Shown here piece after piece: positions 27,795 to 37,349 of a stretch of 64,000 bases of DNA (position 1 is its first letter; the number at the start of each line of letters is the position of its first letter). The position numbers were made by a program, and so were the translations under genes. This stretch comes from Chloroflexota bacterium (GTDB lineage Bacteria > Chloroflexota > Anaerolineae > VGOG01): positions 1-64,000 of the forward strand of contig JAUWOY010000011.1 in NCBI GenBank assembly GCA_030611885.1, in the 5' to 3' direction. The notes beneath the pieces were generated by a model. That model searched no databases. It saw only the letters and a program-made list of their open reading frames with translations, and was not told where the DNA came from.

Positions 27795-30700
27795 ATGCTC
27801 ATCTATGCTCTCGGGATCACGTCGCTGATTGCGTCGGTTGCGATACAACTTGGGTTGGTGGCGCTTCCCAACTCGATGCTGTCCACTCTCATCAGTACCG
27901 GAGTGCTTTTCGTTCTGCCAGGTTTTTTGTTCTCAGAGCTGCTTCTTGGACAAGATAAGCTGTCTCTCATTGAAAAGCTGGCCACGTCCTTCGTCCTGGG
28001 GATCGGATTACTGATCATCCCTGGCACGGTCTTACTGGCCTGGCGGGCCAGCCTGACTAGCCTGATATGGGTATCCGTAGGCACCAACGTGATCCTGATC
28101 GTGCTGCACATGGTGATGCGGCCCGGGGACAGACAACCCCGAGTAGTCGCCAAAGCAACAGGGTGGCGCAGTGTGCCGAAGCGGATGTGGTGTGCTATCT
28201 GGGGAAGTAAGGATCCCAATTTGGAGTTTGTCCTTCTGTCGGTTGTCTTGGTAATACTTATTGCGTTCTTACTCTATTTCATCAAGTCTGAGGCGAGGAT
28301 GTGGGGCTACGGCACCGAAGACGGTTGGTCCTACGCCCCGTATGTGCGCAGGTATGTTGATGATTCCTGTCTCAATCCCGACGGCACGGTCTGTCCGAAG
28401 CTAGACGGGAGGGTGCGCCTTTCAACCTGGTTGGCTCTGTTGGCGCTGGTGGGTAGGGTCTCCCAAGCAAATCTGAATGATATGTACTGGCTCCACCTGA
28501 CGCCTATTTTTGCAGGTGCCTGTGTTCTGAGTTCCTATACTCTCGCCAAGACTTTGTTCAGACGGACCAACGCTGCGCTATTTGCGTCCCTTGTGCAGAT
28601 GGGCTACTATGCCACCTCGATGATCAAGGATACACACCACTGTTACAGCGACGGGCTCGCATTGTTCGCGCGGATTCACGAGGACAAGTGGTTTGCCGTC
28701 TGGGTGGTTTTCCCCATAGCACTCGTGTTTGCGTTCAGATATCTTGAAACAAGGAGGCCTAGATACCTGGCAGGTTTTGTGCTTTCTGCTGCGGCGGCGA
28801 CAATCATTCACCCCATGGGGTATGCTTCGCTGGGTCTTGGCCTTGCCTCTTTTGCCCTGGTTCACGTTCTCTCCAGTTTGTGTCCTGGTCAGCAACTAGG
28901 AAAAACCAAATCCAGATCCGTCTCATGGTTGCACTTCTTATGGCATCAACTCCTGAGGGGAAAAACCAAGTTTGTGGCCTTCGGTATTCTATTTGTGATT
29001 CTCGGATGCCTGCTCATCCATCCCTGGCTGGCGAGGCAGGCGTTGATCCAAGCAGGGAGCAAAGCCTTTTCACTAGAGGATCTCCCTAACGTGGAGTATC
29101 TCATTGATTTCTACAACCAGCGGCGCCACTTGGTTATGTCCTCTCTAGATTGGTATAGGGCTCGTTCCACGCTTTTGGAGCATCCTGTGATTATTTTGGC
29201 CCTCTTACTAACGCCAGCACTGATCAAGTACCTGCGCAGAGATTGGGCCGCTCAGTTTCTTTTTTCGAACATGGTCTTGCCGCTCATTGTGATCTATAAT
29301 CCTCTGACAGCGCCCTTGTTGGGCAAGTTGATTCCAGCCGGTATACTCTTTCGCGTTCGTTATATGCTGCCCATATCGCTTGTGGTCGGGTTTGTGTTGT
29401 ATAAGCTGATCGAGTTCTTGCGGCAGCGCCTAGTCGCCGCTCGTGTTCTGGCACCTCAACGCATCCTGTGGTCGGCGTTGCCGCTGTGCGTAGTTGCAGG
29501 TCTCATCGCATCATTGCATGGTATGATTGGGGATGGCATCAGCGAGATCTCCCAGTGGGTCTCCGTCAACCCCGCTCAACGTGATGTGTTGGAATATTTG
29601 CACGATTACTTGACCGAGGAAAGTGTGGTTTTGGCGGATCCGGAGCAGATGATTCACCACTTGCCCGCTTTCACTAGCAAGACTTATCCCTTAATTCACA
29701 GGAGTTGGGCGATTGACTCGGACGTTGTGGACAATGTCGAGTACTTTTACGACGCCGAGCTTGTTGATCGTTCGATAATTGATACACTGCGCCGCTACGA
29801 TGTCAGATACGTGATCATTGAGGGAGGGAGTTCCCTTGGCCTGCAATTCAGGTTGCTGCCGTATCTGTTCCCGAAGATATATCACAATGACACTTACGAA
29901 CTATATGAAGTAGCCTCTGAGTTACGGCCCAACCATGTTATCACCGGCAACACCTATCTCGTCGGTGGAGAATGGGACAAGGCCATCGCCGAGTACGAGG
30001 CAGCTCTCACACTTGATCCCGACTGCCCTCTGGCTCATCTTGGACTGAGTCAGGTATATCAAGCCCGAAGTGAAATGGAGATCGAATTAGCGAAGCGGGC
30101 GAGAGCAACAGCCGACCTATTGGCTCACCTCGAACTGAATCGGGAATATCAAGCCCTGGCTGAAATAGAGATCGAATTAGCGGAGCACGAGAGAGCAATG
30201 GCCGACCTATTGGCTCGCCTTGAACTGAATCGGGAGTATCAAGCCCTGGCTGAAATGGAAAAAGCCGTAGTGGAACTCGATAGGGCGGTGGCAGCAAGCC
30301 CAGAAAATGCGGGACTGCATTTCTATGTCGGGCAAACATACGCAAACTTGGCGGAGATGACGGAAACCGGTGCTCAGACTTACCTCCAAAAGGCTGCTGA
30401 AGCGTATCGGCGATCTTGGGCCCTCAACTGGGAAAACACCACAGCAGGCGAAGAGTTGATGGAAACGTGCGAGAAACTGGAAACCTGCTATCAGCAGGCC
30501 TGGTGCCAGCAACCAGGCATGCTCGACGAGGTGATAGCGCACTTTGAAAAGGCAGTAGAGTTGAATCCAGAAGATGGCGAATTGCAACTCACGCTGGCGC
30601 GCTGCTACAAAGCGGCGGGGTGCTATGAGGAAGCAATCGCTTCCTATCTGGCTGCCGCCGATGTAGCAGCGGATGGGCACACGAAGGCGGATCTCTTTGC

Positions 30701-31763
30701 AAAGGTAGGCCAGATCTATGAGGCCCAAGGCCAGATCTACGAGGCTCAAGACCAATTCGATAAGGCCATTGTCCACTATCTGGCTGCCGCCGATGTATCA
30801 GCGGATGGGCCCCTGAAGGCCGATCTCCTTGAAAAGGCAGGCCAGCTCTATGAGGCTCAAGGCCAATTGGATAAGGCTATTGTCCAGTACCTGACCGCAG
30901 CGCAGGCTACGGCCGACTCTGGCACGACGCGGAGATTATACCGACGTGTGGCGGACGTGTACCTGGCAGCCGGCAATCCAGAAGCTGCCCGGAGTCTCGT
31001 CCGGAGCGTGTTATGGAACGAGCCCCGGAACGCTGGGTCGTGGTCGCTGGCTATGGACGCTTATCCCGCTCTGATAGAGTGGTACGAAGCGCAGGAAGAA
31101 ATGACCAGGGCCAGAGCGATGGCCTGGGAGCTCCTTGCCATCGTTCCCAAGCACGAAGCCGCTTTGCAGGCGTTTACTTACTATGACTTTATTGCGAACT
31201 TCAGCGCCGCCGAAGTGGAGACTGAGGAGGAGTCCTCCCCCCACGTCAAGCTCACCGACGGATGTCGTCTATCCGCATTCACCATGCCCGCCACCGGCGA
31301 TCAGCGATCGGTGCTTCTCATGTCTCCAGAGGCTCAGGTCTCTTACAGGCTCAAGATGCCATCGGAGCCGTCGGTGCTTCGGTTCGGCCTGGCCATGAAC
31401 CCTGAGACCTGGGAGCTGGGTGGAGACGGCAGCACCTTTGAGGTCTACGTGACGGATGAAGGGGGAGCACATCGGTCGTTGTTTTCGGAGCACATCAGCA
31501 ACGATCCCGAGGATCAGAAATGGCACGACCGAGAGGTGAGCCTGGCGCCTTACGCCAGTCAAGAGGTGACCATCACCTTCGTAACTCAACCGGGCCCAGG
31601 GGCCGATTCCACCGGGGACGAGGCTGGCTGGGCAACCCCGCGAGTGATGTGGGCACGGACGGAGGAGCGGGACTTTTGGGACTATTCGGAAGAGGAGATA
31701 TCGGCGGCGGATACTCTGAAGAGATCCCCGGAGTCTTTCACGACGCTGTACCCGCTGGATTGA
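27795..31763 (+). CDS. Very large membrane protein: GT-C-like transporter domain, TPR region, beta-sandwich end
   Basis: A 1322-aa protein. Residues about 1-600 hold roughly 12-14 hydrophobic segments with a periplasmic-type loop after the fifth (WGYGTEDGWSYAPYVRRYVDD), resembling GT-C polyprenyl-sugar glycosyltransferases. After a soluble part (VRYVIIEGGSS ... YELYEV) come TPR-like helices (about 710-1130), including three near-identical ELNREYQALAE blocks. The last about 180 residues look beta-rich (FEVYVTDEGGAHRSLFSEHI). It probably assembles or attaches glycan at the outer face. ATG 27795 has GAGGGG upstream; ATG 27771 is an alternative. Shares its N-terminal and pre-TPR pattern with the gene at 31919. 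Confidence 0.75.
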   Translation: MLIYALGITSLIASVAIQLGLVALPNSMLSTLISTGVLFVLPGFLFSELLLGQDKLSLIEKLATSFVLGIGLLIIPGTVLLAWRASLTSLIWVSVGTNVILIVLHMVMRPGDRQPRVVAKATGWRSVPKRMWCAIWGSKDPNLEFVLLSVVLVILIAFLLYFIKSEARMWGYGTEDGWSYAPYVRRYVDDSCLNPDGTVCPKLDGRVRLSTWLALLALVGRVSQANLNDMYWLHLTPIFAGACVLSSYTLAKTLFRRTNAALFASLVQMGYYATSMIKDTHHCYSDGLALFARIHEDKWFAVWVVFPIALVFAFRYLETRRPRYLAGFVLSAAAATIIHPMGYASLGLGLASFALVHVLSSLCPGQQLGKTKSRSVSWLHFLWHQLLRGKTKFVAFGILFVILGCLLIHPWLARQALIQAGSKAFSLEDLPNVEYLIDFYNQRRHLVMSSLDWYRARSTLLEHPVIILALLLTPALIKYLRRDWAAQFLFSNMVLPLIVIYNPLTAPLLGKLIPAGILFRVRYMLPISLVVGFVLYKLIEFLRQRLVAARVLAPQRILWSALPLCVVAGLIASLHGMIGDGISEISQWVSVNPAQRDVLEYLHDYLTEESVVLADPEQMIHHLPAFTSKTYPLIHRSWAIDSDVVDNVEYFYDAELVDRSIIDTLRRYDVRYVIIEGGSSLGLQFRLLPYLFPKIYHNDTYELYEVASELRPNHVITGNTYLVGGEWDKAIAEYEAALTLDPDCPLAHLGLSQVYQARSEMEIELAKRARATADLLAHLELNREYQALAEIEIELAEHERAMADLLARLELNREYQALAEMEKAVVELDRAVAASPENAGLHFYVGQTYANLAEMTETGAQTYLQKAAEAYRRSWALNWENTTAGEELMETCEKLETCYQQAWCQQPGMLDEVIAHFEKAVELNPEDGELQLTLARCYKAAGCYEEAIASYLAAADVAADGHTKADLFAKVGQIYEAQGQIYEAQDQFDKAIVHYLAAADVSADGPLKADLLEKAGQLYEAQGQLDKAIVQYLTAAQATADSGTTRRLYRRVADVYLAAGNPEAARSLVRSVLWNEPRNAGSWSLAMDAYPALIEWYEAQEEMTRARAMAWELLAIVPKHEAALQAFTYYDFIANFSAAEVETEEESSPHVKLTDGCRLSAFTMPATGDQRSVLLMSPEAQVSYRLKMPSEPSVLRFGLAMNPETWELGGDGSTFEVYVTDEGGAHRSLFSEHISNDPEDQKWHDREVSLAPYASQEVTITFVTQPGPGADSTGDEAGWATPRVMWARTEERDFWDYSEEEISAADTLKRSPESFTTLYPLD

Positions 31764-31797
31764 TCCGTCCGCCAAATGCCATTTATTAAGCGCCGCC

Positions 31798-31917
31798 GGT
31801 TGAGTAGCGAAGCGTATCGAAACCACGGCGCGGTCCATGCAATGCAAAATCCATCGCAAAAGCCGCTCACGGGGTCTGGGAAATCGTTCGGAGGCTTGGG
31901 TTGAGCCTGTCGAAACC
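31798..31917. repeat. REP-like unit plus degenerate copy before the next gene
   Basis: GGTTGAGTAGCGAAGCGTAT followed by CGAAACC (31798-31824) is the single-copy form of the unit found inverted at 6686-6780. A shorter relative, GGTTGAGCCTGTCGAAACC (31899-31917), ends two bases before the next ATG. The gap 31764-31918 holds nothing else recognisable. Confidence 0.75.
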
Positions 31918-31918
31918 T

Positions 31919-34069
31919 ATGAATCCAATGAAATCACTGCGAAATCAAGCGCCCAATATCCTGCTTCTCCTACTCTATCCTGCATTTCTCCTTCCAAACA
32001 TTCCAGTCGCGATAGACCTGAAGGTATACCTGGGCCTGATCTCCCTTTTCGTGATCCCCGGCTATATCCTGGTCAACCTCATAGCCAGGGAGCGGCTGTC
32101 CAATCTGGGCTTCCTGGAAAGAACGGTCATCTATCTGGGCGGTTCGTTAAGCTTGATGTTAATTCCCTGGCTGCTGGTCTACTTCGCAGGGCTTTCGATT
32201 ACCGTTGCTTTTTGGGGCATCTGTGCGCTCGGTGTTCTGGGGCTGATATCACTGGCCCTGGTGAAACGCCCTTCGAGCGATCTGGCGGGCGTCGGCGGCG
32301 CTTTTGCAGTTTCCTGGGACTCTCTCATTATCTCTCTCTTTATCGTTGCCTGCATGCTTGGCACTTACGCCTTCGGCGCAAAAATCGAGGGCGATGAGAC
32401 CTCTTTCAGGGCTTACATGAGGAACATATACCATGGCGAAATCGCTCCCGAGGAAAACGTTCAGGCTGAGTGGGAGCGAGACTACAGGGGAATCGCGTAT
32501 AGACATCCCTTGCTATTGTTGTCCTACGCAGCAACCGCAAAAGCCATCGCGGTAGACCCAGATGCGGTATGGGTGCGGGCGCCGTCTTTTTTTACTTTCT
32601 TCTTCCTCGCCGTCAACTATGGCTTAGCCAAATTCATCTTTAAGAAGCGCCGCATCGCTTACCTGGCGCTTGTCCTGTCACCCATCGTTCTCGCCAGTTC
32701 ACTGGGTCCCCCGGCTCTGGTTCTCCCGTCTCTGGTTGGCCCGCATCTTCTGTCCAATTCCGTCTTTCTGCCTTCGGCCATCCTATTTGCCCTGTGGTAT
32801 ATGCTGGATGATGACCCCCACCCGCTTTTTCTGCTGCTTCCCGCGCTTCTGGCTGTCGTGCTAACTGTGGAGCACACGCAGCATTTTTTCTTTTTTCTGC
32901 TAGCGCTGGGCTCTTTTGGAGTGGTGCGGTTGATTCTGGAGAGGAGGCTCACAACCGATGTCTGGAAGAACGGACAGATAATCCTGCTCTCCATCCTCTT
33001 GTCATTACCCTATCTCCTGGCCATGCGATTGTGGGCCTCTCAGGTTCAGCATGATTCAGCCAGACTGGCGGCAGCGGTACTGGCGTCTGGAAGGAGACGT
33101 TTTTTCGGAATCCCTAATTTCTACATCGTCCATCCATACAGGTTGCTGAGAACAAATCCCGGGTTGATCCCATGGATCCTGATCGGCGTGCTCTTTTATC
33201 GTAAGCGGTTCTACAGGACGGCAGGAGGTAGTTTCCTGCTCTCGAACCTTGCTGTGGTGACATTCATAGGGTTGAATCCCATATTGGCGCCACTGGTATC
33301 CCATCTCGTCGAGCCTCGGGTCGTGTTTCGACTTGGCGACCTGATGCCCGTGCTCCCGATTGCCAGCTTCTGCCTCTACAGGGCCTGGGTGACACTGGCA
33401 CGATCCTGCAAAAGAGATCGAATTGATTTTGGCGGATTGCTACAGAAGGGGAAGAACCGGTGCGCCTTGATACTGATCCTCCTGGCCTTGCCCGCTTTCG
33501 GCTCACAGGTCTCTCTGATGAGTTTTAACACTATCGAGTGGAGAATCAGGCAAAGCTTCTTCTCGCCGAAGGGAGCCAGCCCTAATTGGCTGGATAACAG
33601 GCTTAGAGCCGCCGTCGAGAGCAGGCTGGTAGAGAACCCTTTCTATCTGTTCGTGGAACCACCACGTATTGCTCTGTTCCTCGACCGTTCCATCCTGGAG
33701 TTCATCGAAGATGAGATTGAAGATAACTCCGTGTTTCTGTCTGAACACGTGGTTGAAGCGATGCTGCCTGCCTATGCCAACCAACTGGCTTTCCTGGGTC
33801 GGTATGCTGCTCCAGGCCTGGATTTCGACCCGGCCCACGATACAAGCACACGCCCGCCAGTACGAGAAAGGCGGGCTGCGGCATATACAATTCTGTCCCC
33901 AGAGACCAGCGTTTCGCAGGTCGAGGCGCTATTGGAGCAATATCGTGACGAGATAGATTACGTGCTCGTAACTCCCAAGAAAGCCTTCTTGCGCTCAAAG
34001 CTTGATGAGATAGATTTCACCAAGAAGATATATGACCAGAATGGGTTGGCGCTCTACGAAATCAGGTAA
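31919..34069 (+). CDS. Large multi-pass membrane protein, GT-C-like
   Basis: A 716-aa protein with about 12 hydrophobic segments and a loop reading GDETSFRAYMRNIYHGEIAPEE, followed by a soluble C-terminus (EIDYVLVTPKKAFLRS ... GLALYEI). The N-terminus (IPGYILVNLIARERL) and the C-terminus match the pattern of the 1322-aa protein upstream (LPGFLFSELLLGQDKL; VRYVIIEGG...YELYEV), so the two are probably paralogues, this one without the TPR part. Likely a lipid-linked sugar glycosyltransferase or polymerase. The track's TTG start lies inside a REP-like copy, so ATG 31919 is preferred; no clear SD. Confidence 0.72.
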   Translation: MNPMKSLRNQAPNILLLLLYPAFLLPNIPVAIDLKVYLGLISLFVIPGYILVNLIARERLSNLGFLERTVIYLGGSLSLMLIPWLLVYFAGLSITVAFWGICALGVLGLISLALVKRPSSDLAGVGGAFAVSWDSLIISLFIVACMLGTYAFGAKIEGDETSFRAYMRNIYHGEIAPEENVQAEWERDYRGIAYRHPLLLLSYAATAKAIAVDPDAVWVRAPSFFTFFFLAVNYGLAKFIFKKRRIAYLALVLSPIVLASSLGPPALVLPSLVGPHLLSNSVFLPSAILFALWYMLDDDPHPLFLLLPALLAVVLTVEHTQHFFFFLLALGSFGVVRLILERRLTTDVWKNGQIILLSILLSLPYLLAMRLWASQVQHDSARLAAAVLASGRRRFFGIPNFYIVHPYRLLRTNPGLIPWILIGVLFYRKRFYRTAGGSFLLSNLAVVTFIGLNPILAPLVSHLVEPRVVFRLGDLMPVLPIASFCLYRAWVTLARSCKRDRIDFGGLLQKGKNRCALILILLALPAFGSQVSLMSFNTIEWRIRQSFFSPKGASPNWLDNRLRAAVESRLVENPFYLFVEPPRIALFLDRSILEFIEDEIEDNSVFLSEHVVEAMLPAYANQLAFLGRYAAPGLDFDPAHDTSTRPPVRERRAAAYTILSPETSVSQVEALLEQYRDEIDYVLVTPKKAFLRSKLDEIDFTKKIYDQNGLALYEIR

Positions 34070-34074
34070 AAAGC

Positions 34075-35607
34075 GTGGCTGAGGATTCCATCGCTGCCCA
34101 GGCCGTGCGCGGTTCGGCCTTCACCATCATCGCTTCGGGGATAACTACAGTCTCCGGCTTTGCGCGCTCGGTGCTGTTGGCCCGGCTGCTGCTGCCCGAA
34201 CACTTCGGCGTGGTGACGCTGGCACTGTTCTTCCTTTCCCTCACCACACAGGTGCAGCGCTTTGGTTTTAACAAGGCTTTCATCCACCGTGACGACAATT
34301 CGCCGGTCAATCTGACCACCTTCGCCTCGCTAAGCGTGGGGTTCGCAGGTGTTGCAGTGGTGCTGGCTCTTGTGGCAGCGCCGGTCTTGACGCGGCTGTA
34401 TCCTGAGCAATCGGCGTTGGCTCCTGTGCTGGTTGTGCTGGCTCTGTTCGAGATGATGCAGGCCTTCAACAGCGTGACTGACGCTATCCTGGTCAAAGAC
34501 CTGCGGTTTCGAAGATTGGCAGCTCTGGATGTAGCCAGCTCACTGACGATGACAGTTGTGGCTCCTGTCGTGGCGCTAGCGGGCGGTGGGGTGTGGGCAT
34601 TGGTAACAGAGAGAGTAACTGGAGTGCTGGTTCGTACGGCAGGGCTGTGGCTGTTCCGGCGGCCATGGCATCCTACCTTTGGCATCAGTCGTGCGCTGGC
34701 TCGCTGGTATCTGCGATTTGGTGTTTTACTTTTTGTCAATGACGGTCTGGCTTTTCTGCTCGACCAATTCGATGACTTCTGGACGGGCACATTTCTGGGA
34801 GCCACGGCTCTCGGATTCTATTCGCGAGCCTACGAATTCGCGCGCTACCCACGACGCATACTCTCCGGCCCGCTGGTAAGAGTTTTTTTCCCCACTTTTG
34901 CCAGTCTTCAGAAGGATCGGTTACGGCTATCCAAGGCTTTCTATCGGGTATGTAGCGCCATTGTACGCGTGGGATTCCTGGCTTTCGGATCCTTCGCTAT
35001 GGTGGCGCCCGAATTCATCCATATCTTTTTGGGCGACAAGTGGATGCCGATGGCCTTTACCTTTCAGTTAATGCTGATTTATAGCCTGCTCGATCCGTTA
35101 ATCGCCATTTGCACTTACCTTCTGGCAGCCGTAGGACAGCCGCAAACCGTGACCAAGATTCAACCTGTCCGGTTGATCGTTTTCATTCCATCGGTATTTC
35201 TCTTGGGAAGAAAGTTCGGGATCAACGGGGTGGCCGTGGCCGCAGATCTGATGTTGCTCATTGGCCTGGCATTGCTCTTTTGGCAAGCCCGTCGCTTTGT
35301 GGACTTTTCCTTGTGGCGGATGTTCCTGGTGCCATCACTAGGGCTTAGCCTTGCAGGCCTGGCGGCGCTGGGAGTACAGCACTTAGTTCCTTTGCCCGGC
35401 GACTGGTGGAGGTTGATTGGTAAGGTAATTGTGGCTTTCGTTGTCTACTCCAGCGTCTCGTTACTGTTGGAAAGGCAGGAATATGTCCGCATAGTCCAAC
35501 TTGGATGGCGGTTGATATTCAGTCAAGCGTCTGTATCGTCTTCTGTAGCTCCTATTCTTCCTGCGTCGAAGGATGTACATGCAAAGGAGTTTCCAGACAC
35601 GGATTAA
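34075..35607 (+). CDS. Wzx-type oligosaccharide flippase (MOP family), second copy
   Basis: A 510-aa protein with 12-14 hydrophobic segments. It opens VRGSAFTIIASGITTVSGFARSVLLARLLLPEHFGVVTL, the MOP/Wzx start. FLGATALGFYSRAYEFARYPRRILSGPLVRVFFPTFA is the usual mid-protein block. It should flip a lipid-linked oligosaccharide. GTG start at 34075, five bases after the upstream stop. The C-terminal about 25 residues are hydrophilic. Confidence 0.9.
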   Translation: MAEDSIAAQAVRGSAFTIIASGITTVSGFARSVLLARLLLPEHFGVVTLALFFLSLTTQVQRFGFNKAFIHRDDNSPVNLTTFASLSVGFAGVAVVLALVAAPVLTRLYPEQSALAPVLVVLALFEMMQAFNSVTDAILVKDLRFRRLAALDVASSLTMTVVAPVVALAGGGVWALVTERVTGVLVRTAGLWLFRRPWHPTFGISRALARWYLRFGVLLFVNDGLAFLLDQFDDFWTGTFLGATALGFYSRAYEFARYPRRILSGPLVRVFFPTFASLQKDRLRLSKAFYRVCSAIVRVGFLAFGSFAMVAPEFIHIFLGDKWMPMAFTFQLMLIYSLLDPLIAICTYLLAAVGQPQTVTKIQPVRLIVFIPSVFLLGRKFGINGVAVAADLMLLIGLALLFWQARRFVDFSLWRMFLVPSLGLSLAGLAALGVQHLVPLPGDWWRLIGKVIVAFVVYSSVSLLLERQEYVRIVQLGWRLIFSQASVSSSVAPILPASKDVHAKEFPDTD

Positions 35608-35691
35608 AGTGCTTTGGCAGGCGAGTAGTCTCCCTCGGTGAACAGCGATTTGTTCGAAACAATTGGGTTCAGTGGAGAAAGGGGCCAAATC

Positions 35692-36768
35692 ATGACAATA
35701 AATATCACAAAGTCTTTCTTGCCTCCGTTCGAAACGTATTCAGCTTACTTGAAAAAGATTTGGGAGTCCAATTGGTTAACGAATAATGGGCCGCTACTAC
35801 AGGAATTAGAACAGCGGCTCAAAGAATACTTGGGCGTTAAGCATCTGTTTATCGTGTCAAATGGGACAATATCGCTTCAAATAGCTATAAAGGTACTTAA
35901 CCTCACAGGCGAAATCATCACCACGCCATTTTCCTACGTCGCCACAGTATCAAGTATCGTTTGGGAGAATTGCGTACCAGTTTTTGTCGATATCGACCCA
36001 GAAACTTTATGCTTAGATCCAAGGAATATTGAGGCAGCGATAACGCCTAAGACTCAGGCAATTATGGGAGTGCATGTCTATGGAAATCCTTGCGATGTCC
36101 TAGAAATTGAGAAAATAGCAACAAAGCACAATTTGAAGGTCATTTATGACGCAGCCCACGCGTTTGGGGTAAAGCTTAATGGCAAGTCAGTATTGAATTA
36201 TGGCGATGTTTCTTCGCTAAGTTTTCACGCGACAAAGTTGTTCCATACCGTCGAAGGTGGCGCACTCATTACCGACAGCAATGAGCTGGCACACAAGATA
36301 AACTATGCTAGACATAATGGACATAAATCTCCAGAGGAATTCTATGGCCTAGGTATCAATGCCAAAAACTCGGAATTTCACGCCGCTATGGGATTAAGTA
36401 TTTTGCCTTCAGTGCAAAGAATAATTCGCAAACGAAAATCTGTTTGTGAACTATACGACGCCTACTTTGCGGGTACGAATTTGCGAAGGCCAGTGATACC
36501 AGAAAACGTTGAGTACAACTATGCTTACTACCCGGTTATTCTTGAATCAGAAGCCCAACTCTTAAGGGTCAGAGAACGGTTGGTCGAAAACGACATCCAT
36601 CCAAGAAGGTATTTCTATCCTCCGTTAAACACACTAAACTATGTGACATTCAGGGAGACCAAAATGGCCACTGACATTTCTTCCAGGGTTCTCTCTTTAC
36701 CTCTATACCCGGATTTGCCAGAAGAGGATGTGAGGCGAATAGCCGGTCTTGTTTTGGAGGAACTGTAA
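35692..36768 (+). CDS. DegT/DnrJ/EryC1 aminotransferase (AT-rich block)
   Basis: A 358-aa PLP aminotransferase with LTNNGPLLQELEQRLKEYLGVKH, VSNGTISLQIAIKVL, IYDAAHAFGVKLNG and the PLP lysine in LSFHATKLFHTVEGGAL. This HATKxFHTxEGG form is the VioA/QdtB-like subgroup that makes 4-amino or 3-amino deoxysugars. ATG 35692 follows AAAGGGG; the track start at 35638 is unsupported. Codon use is visibly AT-richer than neighbours (26 G/C in the 60 bases 36001-36060), a sign of recent transfer. It overlaps the next gene by one base. Confidence 0.88.
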   Translation: MTINITKSFLPPFETYSAYLKKIWESNWLTNNGPLLQELEQRLKEYLGVKHLFIVSNGTISLQIAIKVLNLTGEIITTPFSYVATVSSIVWENCVPVFVDIDPETLCLDPRNIEAAITPKTQAIMGVHVYGNPCDVLEIEKIATKHNLKVIYDAAHAFGVKLNGKSVLNYGDVSSLSFHATKLFHTVEGGALITDSNELAHKINYARHNGHKSPEEFYGLGINAKNSEFHAAMGLSILPSVQRIIRKRKSVCELYDAYFAGTNLRRPVIPENVEYNYAYYPVILESEAQLLRVRERLVENDIHPRRYFYPPLNTLNYVTFRETKMATDISSRVLSLPLYPDLPEEDVRRIAGLVLEEL

Positions 36769-37349
36769 TGGCTTTTCTGGGTCAAGAGGAGCTAGACGGA
36801 ATAGGATTCAAATACCTGGGTAAGAAAGTCCTGATTTCGGATAAAGCCTCGATTCATAATCCGGCCCAAATAGAGATCGGTGATTTTTCAAGGATTGACG
36901 ATTTCTGTGTCCTATCGGCAGGTTCAGGCGGAATAAGAATTGGTAGAAACGTCCATATAGCTGTATACACTTCGCTGATTGGTAGGGGCAAGATAACCAT
37001 AGAGGACTTTGCTAATTTGAGTTCAAAGGTGGCAGTTTATTCCAGCAATGATGACTACAGCGGGGAGTTTATGGCAAACCCAACGGTAGATGAGAGGTTT
37101 ACGAAAGTGACACACGGGGATGTATTCATTGGTAAACACGTAATCATTGGAGCCGGCAGTGTTATATTACCAAATGTTCAGATAGAGGAAGGCGCATGCG
37201 TTGGTGCACTTTCATTGGTAAAAGATGACTGTCAAGCGTTTTGTATATATGGCGGAGTACCTGCCAGATTCTTGAAAACACGGACTAGAAGACTGTTGGA
37301 ACTCGAGAAAGAATTCTTGGCTTACCAATCTGAGGATAGTTCTGCATGA
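36768..37349 (+). CDS. Hexapeptide-repeat sugar acetyltransferase (AT-rich block)
   Basis: A 193-aa left-handed beta-helix protein with ISDKASIHNPAQIEIGDFSRIDDFCVL, GRNVHIAVYTSLIGRGKITIEDFANL and IGKHVIIGAGSVILPNVQIEEGACVGALSLV. It resembles VioB/QdtC-like acetyltransferases that act on the amino sugar made by the preceding aminotransferase. TAATG junction with that gene. Same AT-rich composition. Confidence 0.85.
   Translation: MAFLGQEELDGIGFKYLGKKVLISDKASIHNPAQIEIGDFSRIDDFCVLSAGSGGIRIGRNVHIAVYTSLIGRGKITIEDFANLSSKVAVYSSNDDYSGEFMANPTVDERFTKVTHGDVFIGKHVIIGAGSVILPNVQIEEGACVGALSLVKDDCQAFCIYGGVPARFLKTRTRRLLELEKEFLAYQSEDSSA

Noticed and set aside
27580-27828. 82-aa ORF with a hydrophobic stretch
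   Set aside because: TTG start without SD and overlap with the large membrane protein gene in another frame.
31901-31918. TTG start for the 716-aa membrane protein
   Set aside because: The TTG is part of a REP-like copy (GGTTGAGCCTGTCGAAACC), so ATG 31919 is more likely.
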